Notes: a model not told the origin generated them from the sequence alone. DNA of 64,000 nucleotides from an uncultured Lachnospiraceae bacterium (GCA_902776305.1 CACYPS010000001.1:248001-312000); one strand, 5' to 3'; positions 8,609-17,241 are shown, counted from the stretch's first letter. Numbers and translations are program-made.

Positions 8609-9655
8609 TCAGTTGTTCATGCCCGCATGGTCATTTATAATATGCACATGTGTGAATAAGTGTTCCATACAATACTCATGATTCCCCTGGCACTTCGTGC
8701 AGAACCTGAACTCAAGATCCGGATCATCAAGCTCCGTTCTCCCGCAGATCTCGCATCTGTGCCGCGGCACATTCGTCCCGGGTCTCAAAGCACTCCCTCT
8801 CCCCGAAAATCCGAACCGGCTCTCACTGCCGCTTCCGCCGGGCTGGCCATCGTTTGTCTGATCAGCGCTTCCTTCTCCGTTTCTCATACGGTGTATGTTC
8901 TCGGAGAACTGCCTTCTTCCCGCTTCCATCTGACGATTGTAATCACGTCTCCGCTTCATGTTCTGAGGCGAGTAATGCTTAAAGTCCCTCGTGCTGAAGA
9001 AGAAAATAAAGAAGTTCATCATAGAGGCGATAAACGCGATGATCGGAACCCAATAATATATATTTCCCTGCAGTACAAGCCTGAAATACTGGCCGCACTC
9101 GTAGACCATAAGAGCGAAATAAAGAACGCCGAGCCACTTTACCTTGATAGGGATTATAAAGTAAAGATACACTCTTGAATCCGGAAATGTAGCGGCAAAT
9201 CCCAGAAACATCGACATAACGACATAATATGTTGTAAAGAACTGGCCGACCATGACCGGACCGCCGGCAATGGCAGAGAATACAAAGTAGCAGATGAATG
9301 CCGCGATCAATGTGAACAGCATGCCGCCGAATATGTAGACATTGTAACGGAATGTCCCCCAGGTCCTTTCAAGCGTATTGCCTATTGAAAAGTAGAAGAA
9401 CAGCATGATGATCGTAAAGAAAATGCCGAATCCTCTCGTGGACATCGTGTATGGCGGAATAACGATCCATGTGATAAGGCGCCATATCTGTCCTCTTAAT
9501 ATATACCCCGGCTCAAGTTCCATGAACTGGGCTGCATTCGGATTAATCATCTGAAGTGCATATCCCGCTACATAGCAGAAAATCAGGACCATTGTAAGGT
9601 TCGGAATTGCCCACTTTCCGAATTTCCGCTCCATATTATTTAGAAATCTGTTCAT
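8609..9655 (-). CDS. rhomboid-like membrane protein lacking catalytic residues, with C-terminal zinc ribbon
   Basis: A 348-residue protein with about six membrane helices in residues 20-222 and a cytoplasmic tail. The loop GQIWRLITW (residues 55-63) resembles the rhomboid WR motif, and FYFSIGNTLERTWG corresponds to rhomboid helix 2. The catalytic GxSG serine of helix 4 and histidine of helix 6 are not present (TYYVVMSMFLGF and YWVPIIAFIASMMNF in their places), so this looks like a pseudoprotease. The tail is a charged, Gly/Ser-rich linker (residues 225-297) and a zinc-binding module with Cys 301, 304, 319, 322, 329 and nearby His residues. Single gene; role unknown, perhaps membrane-protein recognition or assembly. 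Confidence 0.7.
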   Translation of the reverse strand: MNRFLNNMERKFGKWAIPNLTMVLIFCYVAGYALQMINPNAAQFMELEPGYILRGQIWRLITWIVIPPYTMSTRGFGIFFTIIMLFFYFSIGNTLERTWGTFRYNVYIFGGMLFTLIAAFICYFVFSAIAGGPVMVGQFFTTYYVVMSMFLGFAATFPDSRVYLYFIIPIKVKWLGVLYFALMVYECGQYFRLVLQGNIYYWVPIIAFIASMMNFFIFFFSTRDFKHYSPQNMKRRRDYNRQMEAGRRQFSENIHRMRNGEGSADQTNDGQPGGSGSESRFGFSGRGSALRPGTNVPRHRCEICGRTELDDPDLEFRFCTKCQGNHEYCMEHLFTHVHIINDHAGMNN

Positions 9656-9939
9656 AAAATAGTCTGACCTTTCTTTTGCGAGTTATTTTTGAAGCCCGTC
9701 GGGACTTCTTTCCCCGTTCTCAATTGTGGGAGTGCGTAAGCACGGAACAGTCCGTACTCAACTTTAGGCGTCTTATTCATTATATGTAATTGTCTGAATC
9801 TGTCAAGTTTGAAAGTGAACTTTCAAACTTTGATTGGCAGGTCAGACTTCTCTGCCCCGATATTTCTTGCGGGCGCTTACAATTCCTGATACTATAATAT
9901 CTCAGTAGCAGTCGCATCGCCCTGTACTTGCGGGACATC

Positions 9940-9959
9940 AAGAACGCCGAGGCGTTCTT
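9940..9959 (-). repeat. Family A hairpin (first stem only)
   Basis: Perfect palindrome AAGAACGCC-GA-GGCGTTCTT, identical to the first stem of the dispersed family A element, in minus orientation. The downstream part diverges from the 72-bp full copies. Confidence 0.7.
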
Positions 9960-9962
9960 AAA

Positions 9963-10049
9963 GCATACGTAACGTTGCTTAAACGAGACATTGTGCAAGC
10001 GTACTTTCAATGCATAACGATGTTTAAACAGGGCATTGTACAACTGAAT
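9963..10049. repeat. Family D repeat, two degenerate units
   Basis: Two successive blocks resemble each other (AACGTTGCTTAAACGAGACA then AACGATGTTTAAACAGGGCA, each followed by TTGT) and resemble the copy at 26571-26611 downstream of rpoD, which forms a perfect CAATGCTCC / GGAGCATTG hairpin. Confidence 0.5.
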
Positions 10050-10075
10050 GTTCATTTCGGAAAGAAGGTAACTAT

Positions 10076-11119
10076 ATGGCAGGCTCTTCATTCGGTACTA
10101 TATTCAAAATCACCACCTGGGGCGAGTCCCACGGCAAGGCCATCGGTGTCGTCATCGACGGATGCCCCGCCGGACTGCCTCTGGATGAAAGCGATATCGC
10201 CCAATACACCGATCGGCGCCGTCCGAATGGAGGTTCCATGTCAACAAAGCGCGTCGAGTCCGACAGAGTTGAAATTCTGTCAGGCGTTTTCGAAGGAAAA
10301 ACGACAGGCACCCCTATCTCGCTCATAATCCGCAATGAGGACCAGCACTCAAAAGACTATTCGCAGATCGCCGATTCTTACAGGCCCGGGCACGCCGATT
10401 ACGGATTCGATGTCAAGTACGGATTTCGTGACTACCGCGGCGGCGGACGCTCATCCGCACGCGAGACAGCGGGAAGAGTCGCAGCCGGCGCCATTGCGCA
10501 GAAGCTCCTCAAACAAATGGGAATAGAATGCAATGCATATCTGAAAGCCGTCGGAAATGTTTCCGCTTCGGATCCGCAGGCTGTGGAAGCTCTCGTGAAC
10601 CATTGCCGTGAAAATCAGGATTCGATCGGCAGTACTGTGGAATGCACAGTGAAAGGTTTGCCTGCCGGTATCGGAGATCCGGTATTTGAAAAACTGGATG
10701 CAAATCTCGCAAAAGCCATGTTCTCCATCGGTGCCGTGAAAGGCCTCGACATTGGCGACGGCCATCTTGCCGCGACGGAGCTCGGGAGCGCGAACAACGA
10801 CGCTTTCCGCATGGAAAACGGAAAAGTGATAACGGCTACCAACCATGCAGGTGGTATTCTCGGCGGTATTTCAAACGGATCTGACATAAAACTCACCGTT
10901 TACTTCAAACCGACTCCATCTATTGCAACCAAGCAGAACACAGTCAATCGATTCCACGAGGAAATCGAAATGCAGATAAAAGGACGCCATGATCCGGTAA
11001 TCGGTGCCAGAGCAGCCGTAGTAGTAGAGTGTATGACTGCGCTCGTTCTGATCGATGCTCTCCTTCTCAACATGACGTCCCGGGTAGACAGGATTCTGGA
11101 TTTTTATTCTTCATCGTGA
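10076..11119 (+). CDS. aroC: chorismate synthase
   Basis: A 347-residue FMN-dependent lyase converting 5-enolpyruvylshikimate-3-phosphate to chorismate, the branch point to aromatic amino acids and folate. The signature segments are clear: TTWGESHGKAIGVVIDGCPAG-type N-terminus, RPGHADY near residue 103, DYRGGGRSSARETAGRVAAG, and GGISNGSDI. The ribosome site AAGAAGG precedes the ATG. The last codons (FYSSS and stop) lie in a copy of the dispersed family B repeat, so the present C-terminus may have been set by repeat insertion, although the catalytic domain is intact. It converges on mntP with only 6 bp between stops. No other shikimate gene is near. Confidence 0.97.
   Translation: MAGSSFGTIFKITTWGESHGKAIGVVIDGCPAGLPLDESDIAQYTDRRRPNGGSMSTKRVESDRVEILSGVFEGKTTGTPISLIIRNEDQHSKDYSQIADSYRPGHADYGFDVKYGFRDYRGGGRSSARETAGRVAAGAIAQKLLKQMGIECNAYLKAVGNVSASDPQAVEALVNHCRENQDSIGSTVECTVKGLPAGIGDPVFEKLDANLAKAMFSIGAVKGLDIGDGHLAATELGSANNDAFRMENGKVITATNHAGGILGGISNGSDIKLTVYFKPTPSIATKQNTVNRFHEEIEMQIKGRHDPVIGARAAVVVECMTALVLIDALLLNMTSRVDRILDFYSSS
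11100..11119 (+). repeat. Family B repeat core overlapping the aroC stop
   Basis: ATTTTTATTCTTCATCGTGA is shared, with one base change, by 14368-14386 and 30921-30939. The following GTACAATC is also found at 14445-14454. The repeat encodes the last residues and stop of aroC. Confidence 0.7.
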
Positions 11120-11125
11120 GTACAA

Positions 11126-11767
11126 TCATGAAAAGAAAATATTCGATATCCATATCTCGAGCCCTATTCCGATCAGGATGGTACCGCCGAGGATAGAAGC
11201 CCGCCAGGCGAGGAACGATCCGGCCTTTCTCCCGATCAGAATGCCGCCTATGCAGATGAAAAATGTGACGACTGCAATGATTGCAGCCGCGACAAAGGCT
11301 TCGAAAGCACCATACTCTGCGATGGCAAATCCGACAGAAAGTGCATCGATCGAAGTTGCGACGGCCTGCAGGATAAGTGTATGAGTGAACAACGTGGTCA
11401 CGCCATGCATATTCTCATCCGCCTTCGGACATGAAGGCTCCGAATTTGTTGCATTGCGCATCGACCAATAATCCGATATTCCCTCCAAAAGCATCTTGCC
11501 GCCGATATATGCAAGAAGAATCAGGGCAATCCAGGGAATAAGTTTCTGAAACGACTTGAAATAATTCACGATCGTGTGAACGCAGATCCAGCCGATCTCC
11601 GGCATAAGGAACTGGAACAGTGCAAATGCGCCGGCAATCCGGACCATCTCCCTGCGCTTCATGTGTGGATCGCGCATGGCATTTGCCATGGAAACGGAAA
11701 ATGCGTCCATCGCAAGCCCCACGCCAAGAAGCATACTGTTAATGATGAATATAATAACTCCCGACAA
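11126..11767 (-). CDS. mntP: putative manganese efflux pump MntP
   Basis: A 213-residue inner-membrane protein of the MntP (former DUF204) family, six helices in two three-helix repeats. The repeat motif GVGLAMDAFSVSMA near residue 16 carries the conserved Asp, matched in the second half by ATSIDALSVGFAIA. A central hydrophilic loop (residues about 95-120) separates the halves. It exports manganese and protects from manganese overload. The start is a TTG at 11767 with GGAGG five bases upstream. No yybP-ykoY-type manganese riboswitch was recognised in the short leader; it follows the lactonase terminator directly. Confidence 0.9.
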   Translation of the reverse strand: MSGVIIFIINSMLLGVGLAMDAFSVSMANAMRDPHMKRREMVRIAGAFALFQFLMPEIGWICVHTIVNYFKSFQKLIPWIALILLAYIGGKMLLEGISDYWSMRNATNSEPSCPKADENMHGVTTLFTHTLILQAVATSIDALSVGFAIAEYGAFEAFVAAAIIAVVTFFICIGGILIGRKAGSFLAWRASILGGTILIGIGLEIWISNIFFS

Positions 11768-11784
11768 TTAAACCTCCATAGTCG

Positions 11785-11816
11785 TAAAAAACAGCCGGAT
11801 CGGATGACCCGGCTGT
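11785..11816 (-). terminator. Terminator of the lactonase gene
   Basis: Hairpin ACAGCCGG / CCGGCTGT followed on the minus strand by a run of six T. It lies between the lactonase stop and the mntP start, so mntP needs its own promoter or read-through. Confidence 0.85.
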
Positions 11817-11852
11817 ATTCTTCCTTATTCAGTTTTCCGAACGACTGCGTTC

Positions 11853-12995
11853 TCAGTTGACCGGTACGTACGATCTGACTCTCTTCTGTACCTCTGCCTC
11901 AGCTTCCTTCTCGGTAATATTGCGGAAAGATTCCGGTGCCTGCTCGATCTTATGGAAAAGCATGCAGTTCGGAGTATCGATCTGCTGCGGTTTGCCCTTC
12001 ATCATGAGGACATTCTTGTCGTAATCGATCTTGAATGTGGTGATGGTACCGCCCTGATTATTGCACACAGCAATGTGCTGCTGATCCGGGAACAGCGCGA
12101 TATCCTTCGGATATTCGCCGGATGTCGGAAGTGCGAACTGTCTGTCAAGCATACCTGTCTCCGGATCGATCTTGTACATTGCTACAGAGTCATCACCCGC
12201 TGTTGCGCAGACAACATACTTACCGTCATAGGAAAGCCTCATTGCGGAGGCGGCATCGTACGGATCTTTTGCATTGGAGAGTGTGGAAACTTCCTGCTTA
12301 AGTTCAAAGCGCGGGAATCCGAATTCATTCAGATGATAATCATAAACTCGGATCACGTTGGTGATCTGGCAGAGAATGTAGCAGAAACGTCCGTCTTTGC
12401 TGAAGTGAATGCTCTTCGGACCTGCCTGATTGCCCATCCTGAGGATATCAACTTCCTTGAGCTTGTTGATATGATGGTCGATGTTATAAATGATGACCTG
12501 ATCCAACGCCTCATCAACTGCACACAGGAAACGGTTATCCGGGGTGATTCTCACGCATGTTACATGCGGACGGAAACTGCGCTCGACCAAAGCGCCCTGT
12601 CCACGATGATACTTGCCATCCATAACAGAGCCGAGACGGCCGTCCTGATGTGTGTGAATTACTGTTACCTTGCCATCATGATATCCGGCTACGAAAAGGT
12701 ACTTGCCTGTGAGATCTGTGGAAAGGTGGCAGCCTCTCATACCGTCGATATCGATCTGGTTGATAGATGTAAGGTCTCCGTCCGGAGCGATCTTATAAAC
12801 TTCAACGCCTTCATCTGCTATTGAATAGAGATATTCGCCGTTTCTGGATTCTTTGATGTAGGAAGAGTTGTTTACCGGAACAACCTTGCGGAGATAAAGC
12901 AGACCTTCCTCAACGTCAACGTCGTAGATATGAATACCCTTGCTTGAGCCATTCGTATAGGTGCCGACATATGCGACATAATTCTCTGCAGCCAT
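11853..12995 (-). CDS. lactonase family beta-propeller protein
   Basis: A 380-residue seven-bladed beta-propeller of the lactonase family (6-phosphogluconolactonase YkgB/YbhE type). The start YVAYVGTYTNGSSKGIHIYD is the family's first blade, and blade-like strands recur (VTCVRITPDNRFLCAVDE, GPKSIHFSKDGRFCYILCQ, YPKDIALFPDQQHIAVCNNQ). Some members hydrolyse 6-phosphogluconolactone, but no other pentose-phosphate gene is near, so the substrate is open. No signal peptide; probably cytoplasmic. Monocistronic, ended by the hairpin at 11785-11816; a TATAAT box on the minus strand at 13155-13160 may be its -10. Confidence 0.85.
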   Translation of the reverse strand: MAAENYVAYVGTYTNGSSKGIHIYDVDVEEGLLYLRKVVPVNNSSYIKESRNGEYLYSIADEGVEVYKIAPDGDLTSINQIDIDGMRGCHLSTDLTGKYLFVAGYHDGKVTVIHTHQDGRLGSVMDGKYHRGQGALVERSFRPHVTCVRITPDNRFLCAVDEALDQVIIYNIDHHINKLKEVDILRMGNQAGPKSIHFSKDGRFCYILCQITNVIRVYDYHLNEFGFPRFELKQEVSTLSNAKDPYDAASAMRLSYDGKYVVCATAGDDSVAMYKIDPETGMLDRQFALPTSGEYPKDIALFPDQQHIAVCNNQGGTITTFKIDYDKNVLMMKGKPQQIDTPNCMLFHKIEQAPESFRNITEKEAEAEVQKRVRSYVPVN

Positions 12996-13249
12996 AGTTT
13001 TCTCCTTGTATTAGACTATAAATATCAGTTCGGCCAAACCATCTCAACAAAATACGCTGATTTAAGATCCCCCTCATCATCTGATTTGTTGATATCTGCC
13101 GGTTTCTTTCAGTAGGTCTGTATGGTTTTGGCCGAAAAGCTACATTTCCTAATAATTATAGTACAAACAAAGAGCATTTTCCACATTTTTTGTAAACAAA
13201 AAGCTCATATTTTATGCATTTTTACACGAGTTTAATACGTTTAGGCGAA

Positions 13250-14179
13250 TCAGAGAGCTCCGCCCATATTCTCCAGCGTATCGATCACTACAACACAATT
13301 CGGTTCGACTTTCTCCATCACGGTCTTCATGATATTCTCCGGCAATGCAACGCAGCCGCCTGTATACGGTTTTGTCGGGCCGAAGCAGTGAAGGAAGATC
13401 GCGGAGCCTCTTCCGGCTGTACCATCCTCATTGAAGCTGATATTAAGGCAGTACTGATACTGATATTCGTAGTCAACAATGTGTTCACTGTTTTCCATAT
13501 CAAGATCCGGATACTCTGCAAAGCTTACCATCTCATTGTAGTGCATTCCCTCTCTTGCGTCGCCTGACCAGTATGTGTCGTCTGTTACCTGTGTATAAGG
13601 AATTGCACATCCCGGGTCCGCTGCAATACCGAACGCTTTGTTGAAATGATACACACCGATCGGCGTCTGACCGCAGCCTTCCGCGTGATCAGCATCCAGA
13701 CAGAGACCGTTCTTGCCGACAAATGCCGGTGTTGAGAGAATCTGTTTCCAATTGCCCTGTTCGTCTCTCTGATGCATGGAAACCGTTGCCGTTGTCTTAT
13801 CCATTCCGAGGCCGGCCACAACGAAGAGCTGTTTTGTAGACTCATCCTTTGCCGCATCAAGATTTGTGACCCATTCCGGGGAATCCGTCTCATGCTGTAT
13901 GGATGCGTGGATCGAAACATCTACCTGGTCAGCAAGACCCTGGGCTTGCTCTTCAACAGCCGCTGCTGTATCTGTGGCAGACTCATCCGTCGTGACAGCT
14001 GCGCTTTCTTCTTTTTGAGATTCATCAGATGCATCTGTAACAACGCTTTCTACAGTACTTGTTGCAGCGGCTGCATCCTGTGTCTCTGTCTTTGCGGAAG
14101 ATGCAGTACCGGAACATCCGGCGAACAGAAGCGCTGAAGCGGTCATGATAGCAATGATTGAAGCAACTCTTTTCATCAT
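13250..14179 (-). CDS. L,D-transpeptidase (YkuD-like) domain lipoprotein
   Basis: A 309-residue exported lipoprotein. Residues 1-21 are a signal peptide ending in the lipobox LFAGC, with Cys22 as the lipidated residue. Residues 23-85 are an Ala/Ser/Thr/Glu-rich tether. The catalytic domain (about 115-305) has the YkuD pattern with His264 (IFLHCFGP) and the nucleophile Cys276 in TGGCVALPE. Such enzymes form 3-3 cross-links in peptidoglycan or attach proteins to it; related proteins act on other substrates. Ribosome site AAGGAGAAC precedes two possible ATG codons (14179, 14176). Single gene. Confidence 0.8.
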   Translation of the reverse strand: MMKRVASIIAIMTASALLFAGCSGTASSAKTETQDAAAATSTVESVVTDASDESQKEESAAVTTDESATDTAAAVEEQAQGLADQVDVSIHASIQHETDSPEWVTNLDAAKDESTKQLFVVAGLGMDKTTATVSMHQRDEQGNWKQILSTPAFVGKNGLCLDADHAEGCGQTPIGVYHFNKAFGIAADPGCAIPYTQVTDDTYWSGDAREGMHYNEMVSFAEYPDLDMENSEHIVDYEYQYQYCLNISFNEDGTAGRGSAIFLHCFGPTKPYTGGCVALPENIMKTVMEKVEPNCVVVIDTLENMGGAL

Positions 14180-14367
14180 TAGTTCTCCTTTCCATGAAAA
14201 ATACTTTGTTCATCTTTTCCCATATTCAGTTTTTTATTCAGTATTTTAGCCTCCGACATCATGGAATGCCCTAACGACCGGCATCCCCAAAACTTTCGGA
14301 TGCATATGCTTATAGCATAGATATGCTCTGTCTTTTTATACGATGGGAGATCTACCGAGGGCCAATC

Positions 14368-14472
14368 ATTTTTATTCTTCATCGCGCAGTATTCGTGACT
14401 TCAGTCGTGAGATACGCGCGCAAAGTGAAATCTGGCTTCATCGTGAGTACAATCTCGCGATGAAGAATAAAA
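14368..14472. repeat. Family B element with 17-bp inverted ends
   Basis: Arms TTTTATTCTTCATCGCG (14370-14386) and CGCGATGAAGAATAAAA (14456-14472) are perfect inverted repeats 103 bp from end to end. A third copy of the arm (GGCTTCATCGTGAGTACAATC, near 14433) can pair with the right arm instead, so two alternative folds exist. The core recurs at 11100, 30921, 57764 and 61801. Confidence 0.8.
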
Positions 14473-14482
14473 GCATCCGGCG

Positions 14483-14554
14483 GATCGCAGACATGCGCAG
14501 TGGAAGGCGCTTGCGCGCCGCGCATGTCGCGGCAAGAACGCCGAGGCGTTCTTG
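14483..14554 (-). repeat. Family A structured repeat, full copy
   Basis: 72 bp, minus orientation. Stem 1 is CAAGAACGCC-TC-GGCGTTCTTG; stem 2 is GACATGCGC / GCGCATGTC enclosing an inner GGCGC-GCAA-GCGCC hairpin; the end is CTGCGATC. It is the same length and order as the copy at 17170-17241. Confidence 0.8.
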
Positions 14555-14601
14555 AAGTATAGCTCATCATTCATCAAGGTATTGTACGAACAGTCCGCTC
14601 C

Positions 14602-15864
14602 TCATCTATCAAGATAATGTACGAACAGTCCGCTCCTCAGCTTCGGTTCGAACCATGTGGATTTCGGCGGCATAATGGCACCGGCATCGGCAATGTCCAT
14701 AAGATCCTCAAGAGTTGTGGGATACATTGCAAATGCAACGGCTGCTCCCTCGTCTACCAGTCTCACGAGTTCTTTGAGTCCCCGGATCCCGCCAATAAAG
14801 GAGATCCTGCTGTCCGTTCTCGGATCACCGATTCCGAGTACAGGCGAAAGCAGATTTTCCTGAAGGATTGAAACGTCAAGCCTGGAAACCGGATCCGATG
14901 CATCGAATGTACCTTCCTTCGCTGTGAGAATATACCATCTGCCTGCGAGATACATTCCGAAATCGTGCTTTCTAAGCGGTCTGCCGGCTTCCGGATCTTC
15001 GGCGCTTTTTCCGAGTGCTGTGACGTAGAACTTCTCGCAGACTTTCTTTAAGAACAATTCCTGTGTCAATCCGTTGAGATCTTTTACCACTCTGTTATAG
15101 TCGAATATGTGAAGCTCTTCACTCGGAAACAGAACGGCAAGAAAATAGTTGAACTCCTCGCTGCCGTCGAAATCCGGATGTTCCTGCCTCCTCTTCATAC
15201 CGACGCGCACAGCCGACGCGGATCTGTGATGACCGTCCGCTATATAGAAAGCAGGCATGGAATGAAATGACTCTTCCAGTTTATTTATGGTGTCCGTATC
15301 GTCCACTTTCCATACCGTGTGTGTTATCCCGTCCTCTGAGACAAAATCATAAAGAGGTGTATGATCTTTCATCCATTCAGCATTAAACTTCTGAATATCC
15401 CCGTTGTCACGGAATGTCAGAAAAATCGGACCGGTGTTGGCATTACAGACATCGACATGACGCACACGGTCTTCCTCCTTGTCCGCACGGGTAAGCTCAT
15501 GCTTTTTTATGATGTTATTCATGTAGTCATCAATGGATGCACATCCCACAATACCGGTCTGCGACCGTCCATCCATGATCTGTCGGTAAATATAATACAT
15601 CGGTCTGTCTTCTTCGACATTGACGCCGTCCGCGAGCATCTTCTGCAGGTTAGCAGCTGCCCTGGCGTAGACGCTGGCATCATAGTGGTCTACCGAAGGA
15701 TCGAGATCGACTTCCGCTCTGTCGACATGTAAAAATGAATACGGATTATCCCTGACCAGTTCTCTTGCCTCGTTGCTGCTCATAACATCGTATGGCAAGG
15801 CAGCAACCCGGTCGGCATATACGGGATTCGGTCGAACTGCTTTGAATGGTCTGAAAATAGCCAT
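14602..15864 (-). CDS. DUF1015 family protein
   Basis: A 420-residue member of the DUF1015 family, recognised by the N-terminus AIFRPFKAVRPNP, the AALPYDVMS segment and the histidine-rich motif YIADGHHRSASA near residue 215. The function is not established; members occur next to serC and serA in many Firmicutes and have been proposed to be linked to serine metabolism. The start at 15864 is preferred because AAAGGAGGCTACC precedes it. It lies 114 bp downstream of serC on the same strand and is probably co-transcribed with it. Confidence 0.9.
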   Translation of the reverse strand: MAIFRPFKAVRPNPVYADRVAALPYDVMSSNEARELVRDNPYSFLHVDRAEVDLDPSVDHYDASVYARAAANLQKMLADGVNVEEDRPMYYIYRQIMDGRSQTGIVGCASIDDYMNNIIKKHELTRADKEEDRVRHVDVCNANTGPIFLTFRDNGDIQKFNAEWMKDHTPLYDFVSEDGITHTVWKVDDTDTINKLEESFHSMPAFYIADGHHRSASAVRVGMKRRQEHPDFDGSEEFNYFLAVLFPSEELHIFDYNRVVKDLNGLTQELFLKKVCEKFYVTALGKSAEDPEAGRPLRKHDFGMYLAGRWYILTAKEGTFDASDPVSRLDVSILQENLLSPVLGIGDPRTDSRISFIGGIRGLKELVRLVDEGAAVAFAMYPTTLEDLMDIADAGAIMPPKSTWFEPKLRSGLFVHYLDR

Positions 15865-15978
15865 GGTAGCCTCCTTTAGACTAATCTGAAGTCCAGCCTT
15901 ATTCAGGCGTGAAACTCCCATTATGTTATAAGACCGGAGCAGGATTTCCCGCTCCGGTGCTGTGTTCTTTAAAATGTA

Positions 15979-17067
15979 TCAGGAATGCGCCTCCGCGAAC
16001 TCTTTCATATACTCAACGAGAGCGATCACGCCTTCCTTCGGCATAGCGTTGTAAATCGAAGCGCGCATACCTCCGACCAGTCTGTGTCCTTTCAGATTAG
16101 AGAATCCGCGGGCAGCCTGTCCTGCCACAAATTCCTTATCGAGAGCCTCGTCGCCTGTACGGAACGTAACGTTCATAATAGAACGGTCTTCCTTGCAGGC
16201 TGCAGCCTTGTAAAAGCTCTGGGAATCCAGATAATCATAGAGAATCGCCGCTTTCTCCTCGTTGCGTTCCTTCATGGCGGTAAGACCGCCCTGTTCCATA
16301 ATGTAATCTGTAACCAGCTTTACAAAATAAATCGGGAAGCACGGCGGAGTATTCAGCATTGACTCCTTATCTGCCATAAGTTTGTAATCCCAGATCCTCG
16401 GCGTGATATCCATCGCGTTGCCGATCAGATCCTCGCGAACAATAACGATTGCCAGACCTGCGGGAGCCAGATTCTTCTGAACGCCGGCATAAATCATGCC
16501 GAATTTTGTCACGTCTACCGGCTCGGACAGAATACTTGAGGACATATCAGCCACAAGCGGAACATCTCCTGTCTCGGGAATATACTGGAATTTCGTACCG
16601 AAAATCGTATTGTTCCAGCAGACATGTACATAATCTGCATCCGGGCTGAGTTTCAGTTCTTCCTGAGTCGGAATACGCGTGAAATTCTCATCCTTAGTGG
16701 AAGCTGCTTCCCTCGCATCGAGATATTTCTTCGCCTCCTTCAGCGCGGTCCCGGAGAAATTTCCGGAAACGATGTAATCTGCGACTTTGTTCCTGTTTCC
16801 GAGATTCATCGGAAGAGATGCGAAGACGCCGCTTGCGCCGCCCTGCAGAAACAGCACTTTATAGTTATCCGGAATATTCATAACTTTGCGCATGTTTGCC
16901 TCCGCGGCTTTGATGATGTCATCAAAGACCTTAGAGCGGTGGCTCATCTCAAGGACTGACATGCCGGAGCCTTCACAGTTGAGAAGCTCTTTCTGTGCTT
17001 TGAGTAATACTTCCTCCGGAAGGATGGACGGGCCAGCCGAAAAGTTATAAATTCTACCTTCAATCAT
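15979..17067 (-). CDS. serC: phosphoserine aminotransferase
   Basis: A 362-residue class V PLP aminotransferase making 3-phosphoserine from 3-phosphohydroxypyruvate and glutamate. The N-terminus YNFSAGPSILPEEVL, the PLP-binding SADMSSSILSEP-like segment (DMSSSILSEPVDV) and the Schiff-base lysine in AGVQKNLAPAG (about residue 195) identify it. Full family length. First gene of a serC-DUF1015 unit; the usual partner serA is not in this window (the 2-hydroxyacid dehydrogenase at 50083 is a lactate-type enzyme). Confidence 0.97.
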   Translation of the reverse strand: MIEGRIYNFSAGPSILPEEVLLKAQKELLNCEGSGMSVLEMSHRSKVFDDIIKAAEANMRKVMNIPDNYKVLFLQGGASGVFASLPMNLGNRNKVADYIVSGNFSGTALKEAKKYLDAREAASTKDENFTRIPTQEELKLSPDADYVHVCWNNTIFGTKFQYIPETGDVPLVADMSSSILSEPVDVTKFGMIYAGVQKNLAPAGLAIVIVREDLIGNAMDITPRIWDYKLMADKESMLNTPPCFPIYFVKLVTDYIMEQGGLTAMKERNEEKAAILYDYLDSQSFYKAAACKEDRSIMNVTFRTGDEALDKEFVAGQAARGFSNLKGHRLVGGMRASIYNAMPKEGVIALVEYMKEFAEAHS

Positions 17068-17169
17068 TTTAAGCCTCCTTGCTTAACCTCAAACAATTTT
17101 TCAAGGAGTTATTATATGTCAAGGCTCTTTATTTGTCACTAATGAATTATCGCTATGGATAGAAAAATT

Positions 17170-17241
17170 CAAGAACGCCTCGGCGTTCCTGACGCGACAT
17201 GCGCTATGCCAAGGTGCCTTCCGCTGCTCATGTCTGCGATC
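17170..17241 (+). repeat. Family A structured repeat, full copy
   Basis: 72 bp, plus orientation, in the glf-serC gap. Stem 1 CAAGAACGCC-TC-GGCGTTCCTG, stem 2 GACATG / CATGTC, end CTGCGATC. Stem 1 has one mismatch compared with the copy at 14483-14554. Confidence 0.8.

Larger units (their letters stand above)
9656..10075. other. 420-bp gap rich in inverted repeats before aroC
   Basis: No convincing gene; a frame on the minus strand is low in complexity and lacks a ribosome site. The gap holds a perfect 12-bp inverted repeat (AAGTTTGAAAGT / ACTTTCAAACTT, 9805-9830), a small GTGC-GTAA-GCAC hairpin near 9733, a family A hairpin (9940-9959) and two degenerate family D units (9963-10049). The promoter of aroC must lie here but no clear sigma-A match stands out. 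Confidence 0.6.
14180..14601. other. 422-bp gap with family B and family A repeats
   Basis: No gene is supported. From right to left it holds a complete family A copy (14483-14554), a large family B inverted repeat (14368-14472), and about 190 bp upstream of the transpeptidase gene that must contain its promoter. Short frames here are accidents of the repeats. Confidence 0.7.

Noticed and set aside
9780-10091. 103-codon minus-strand frame upstream of aroC
   Set aside because: It is built from the intergenic inverted repeats, overlaps the aroC start and has no ribosome site.
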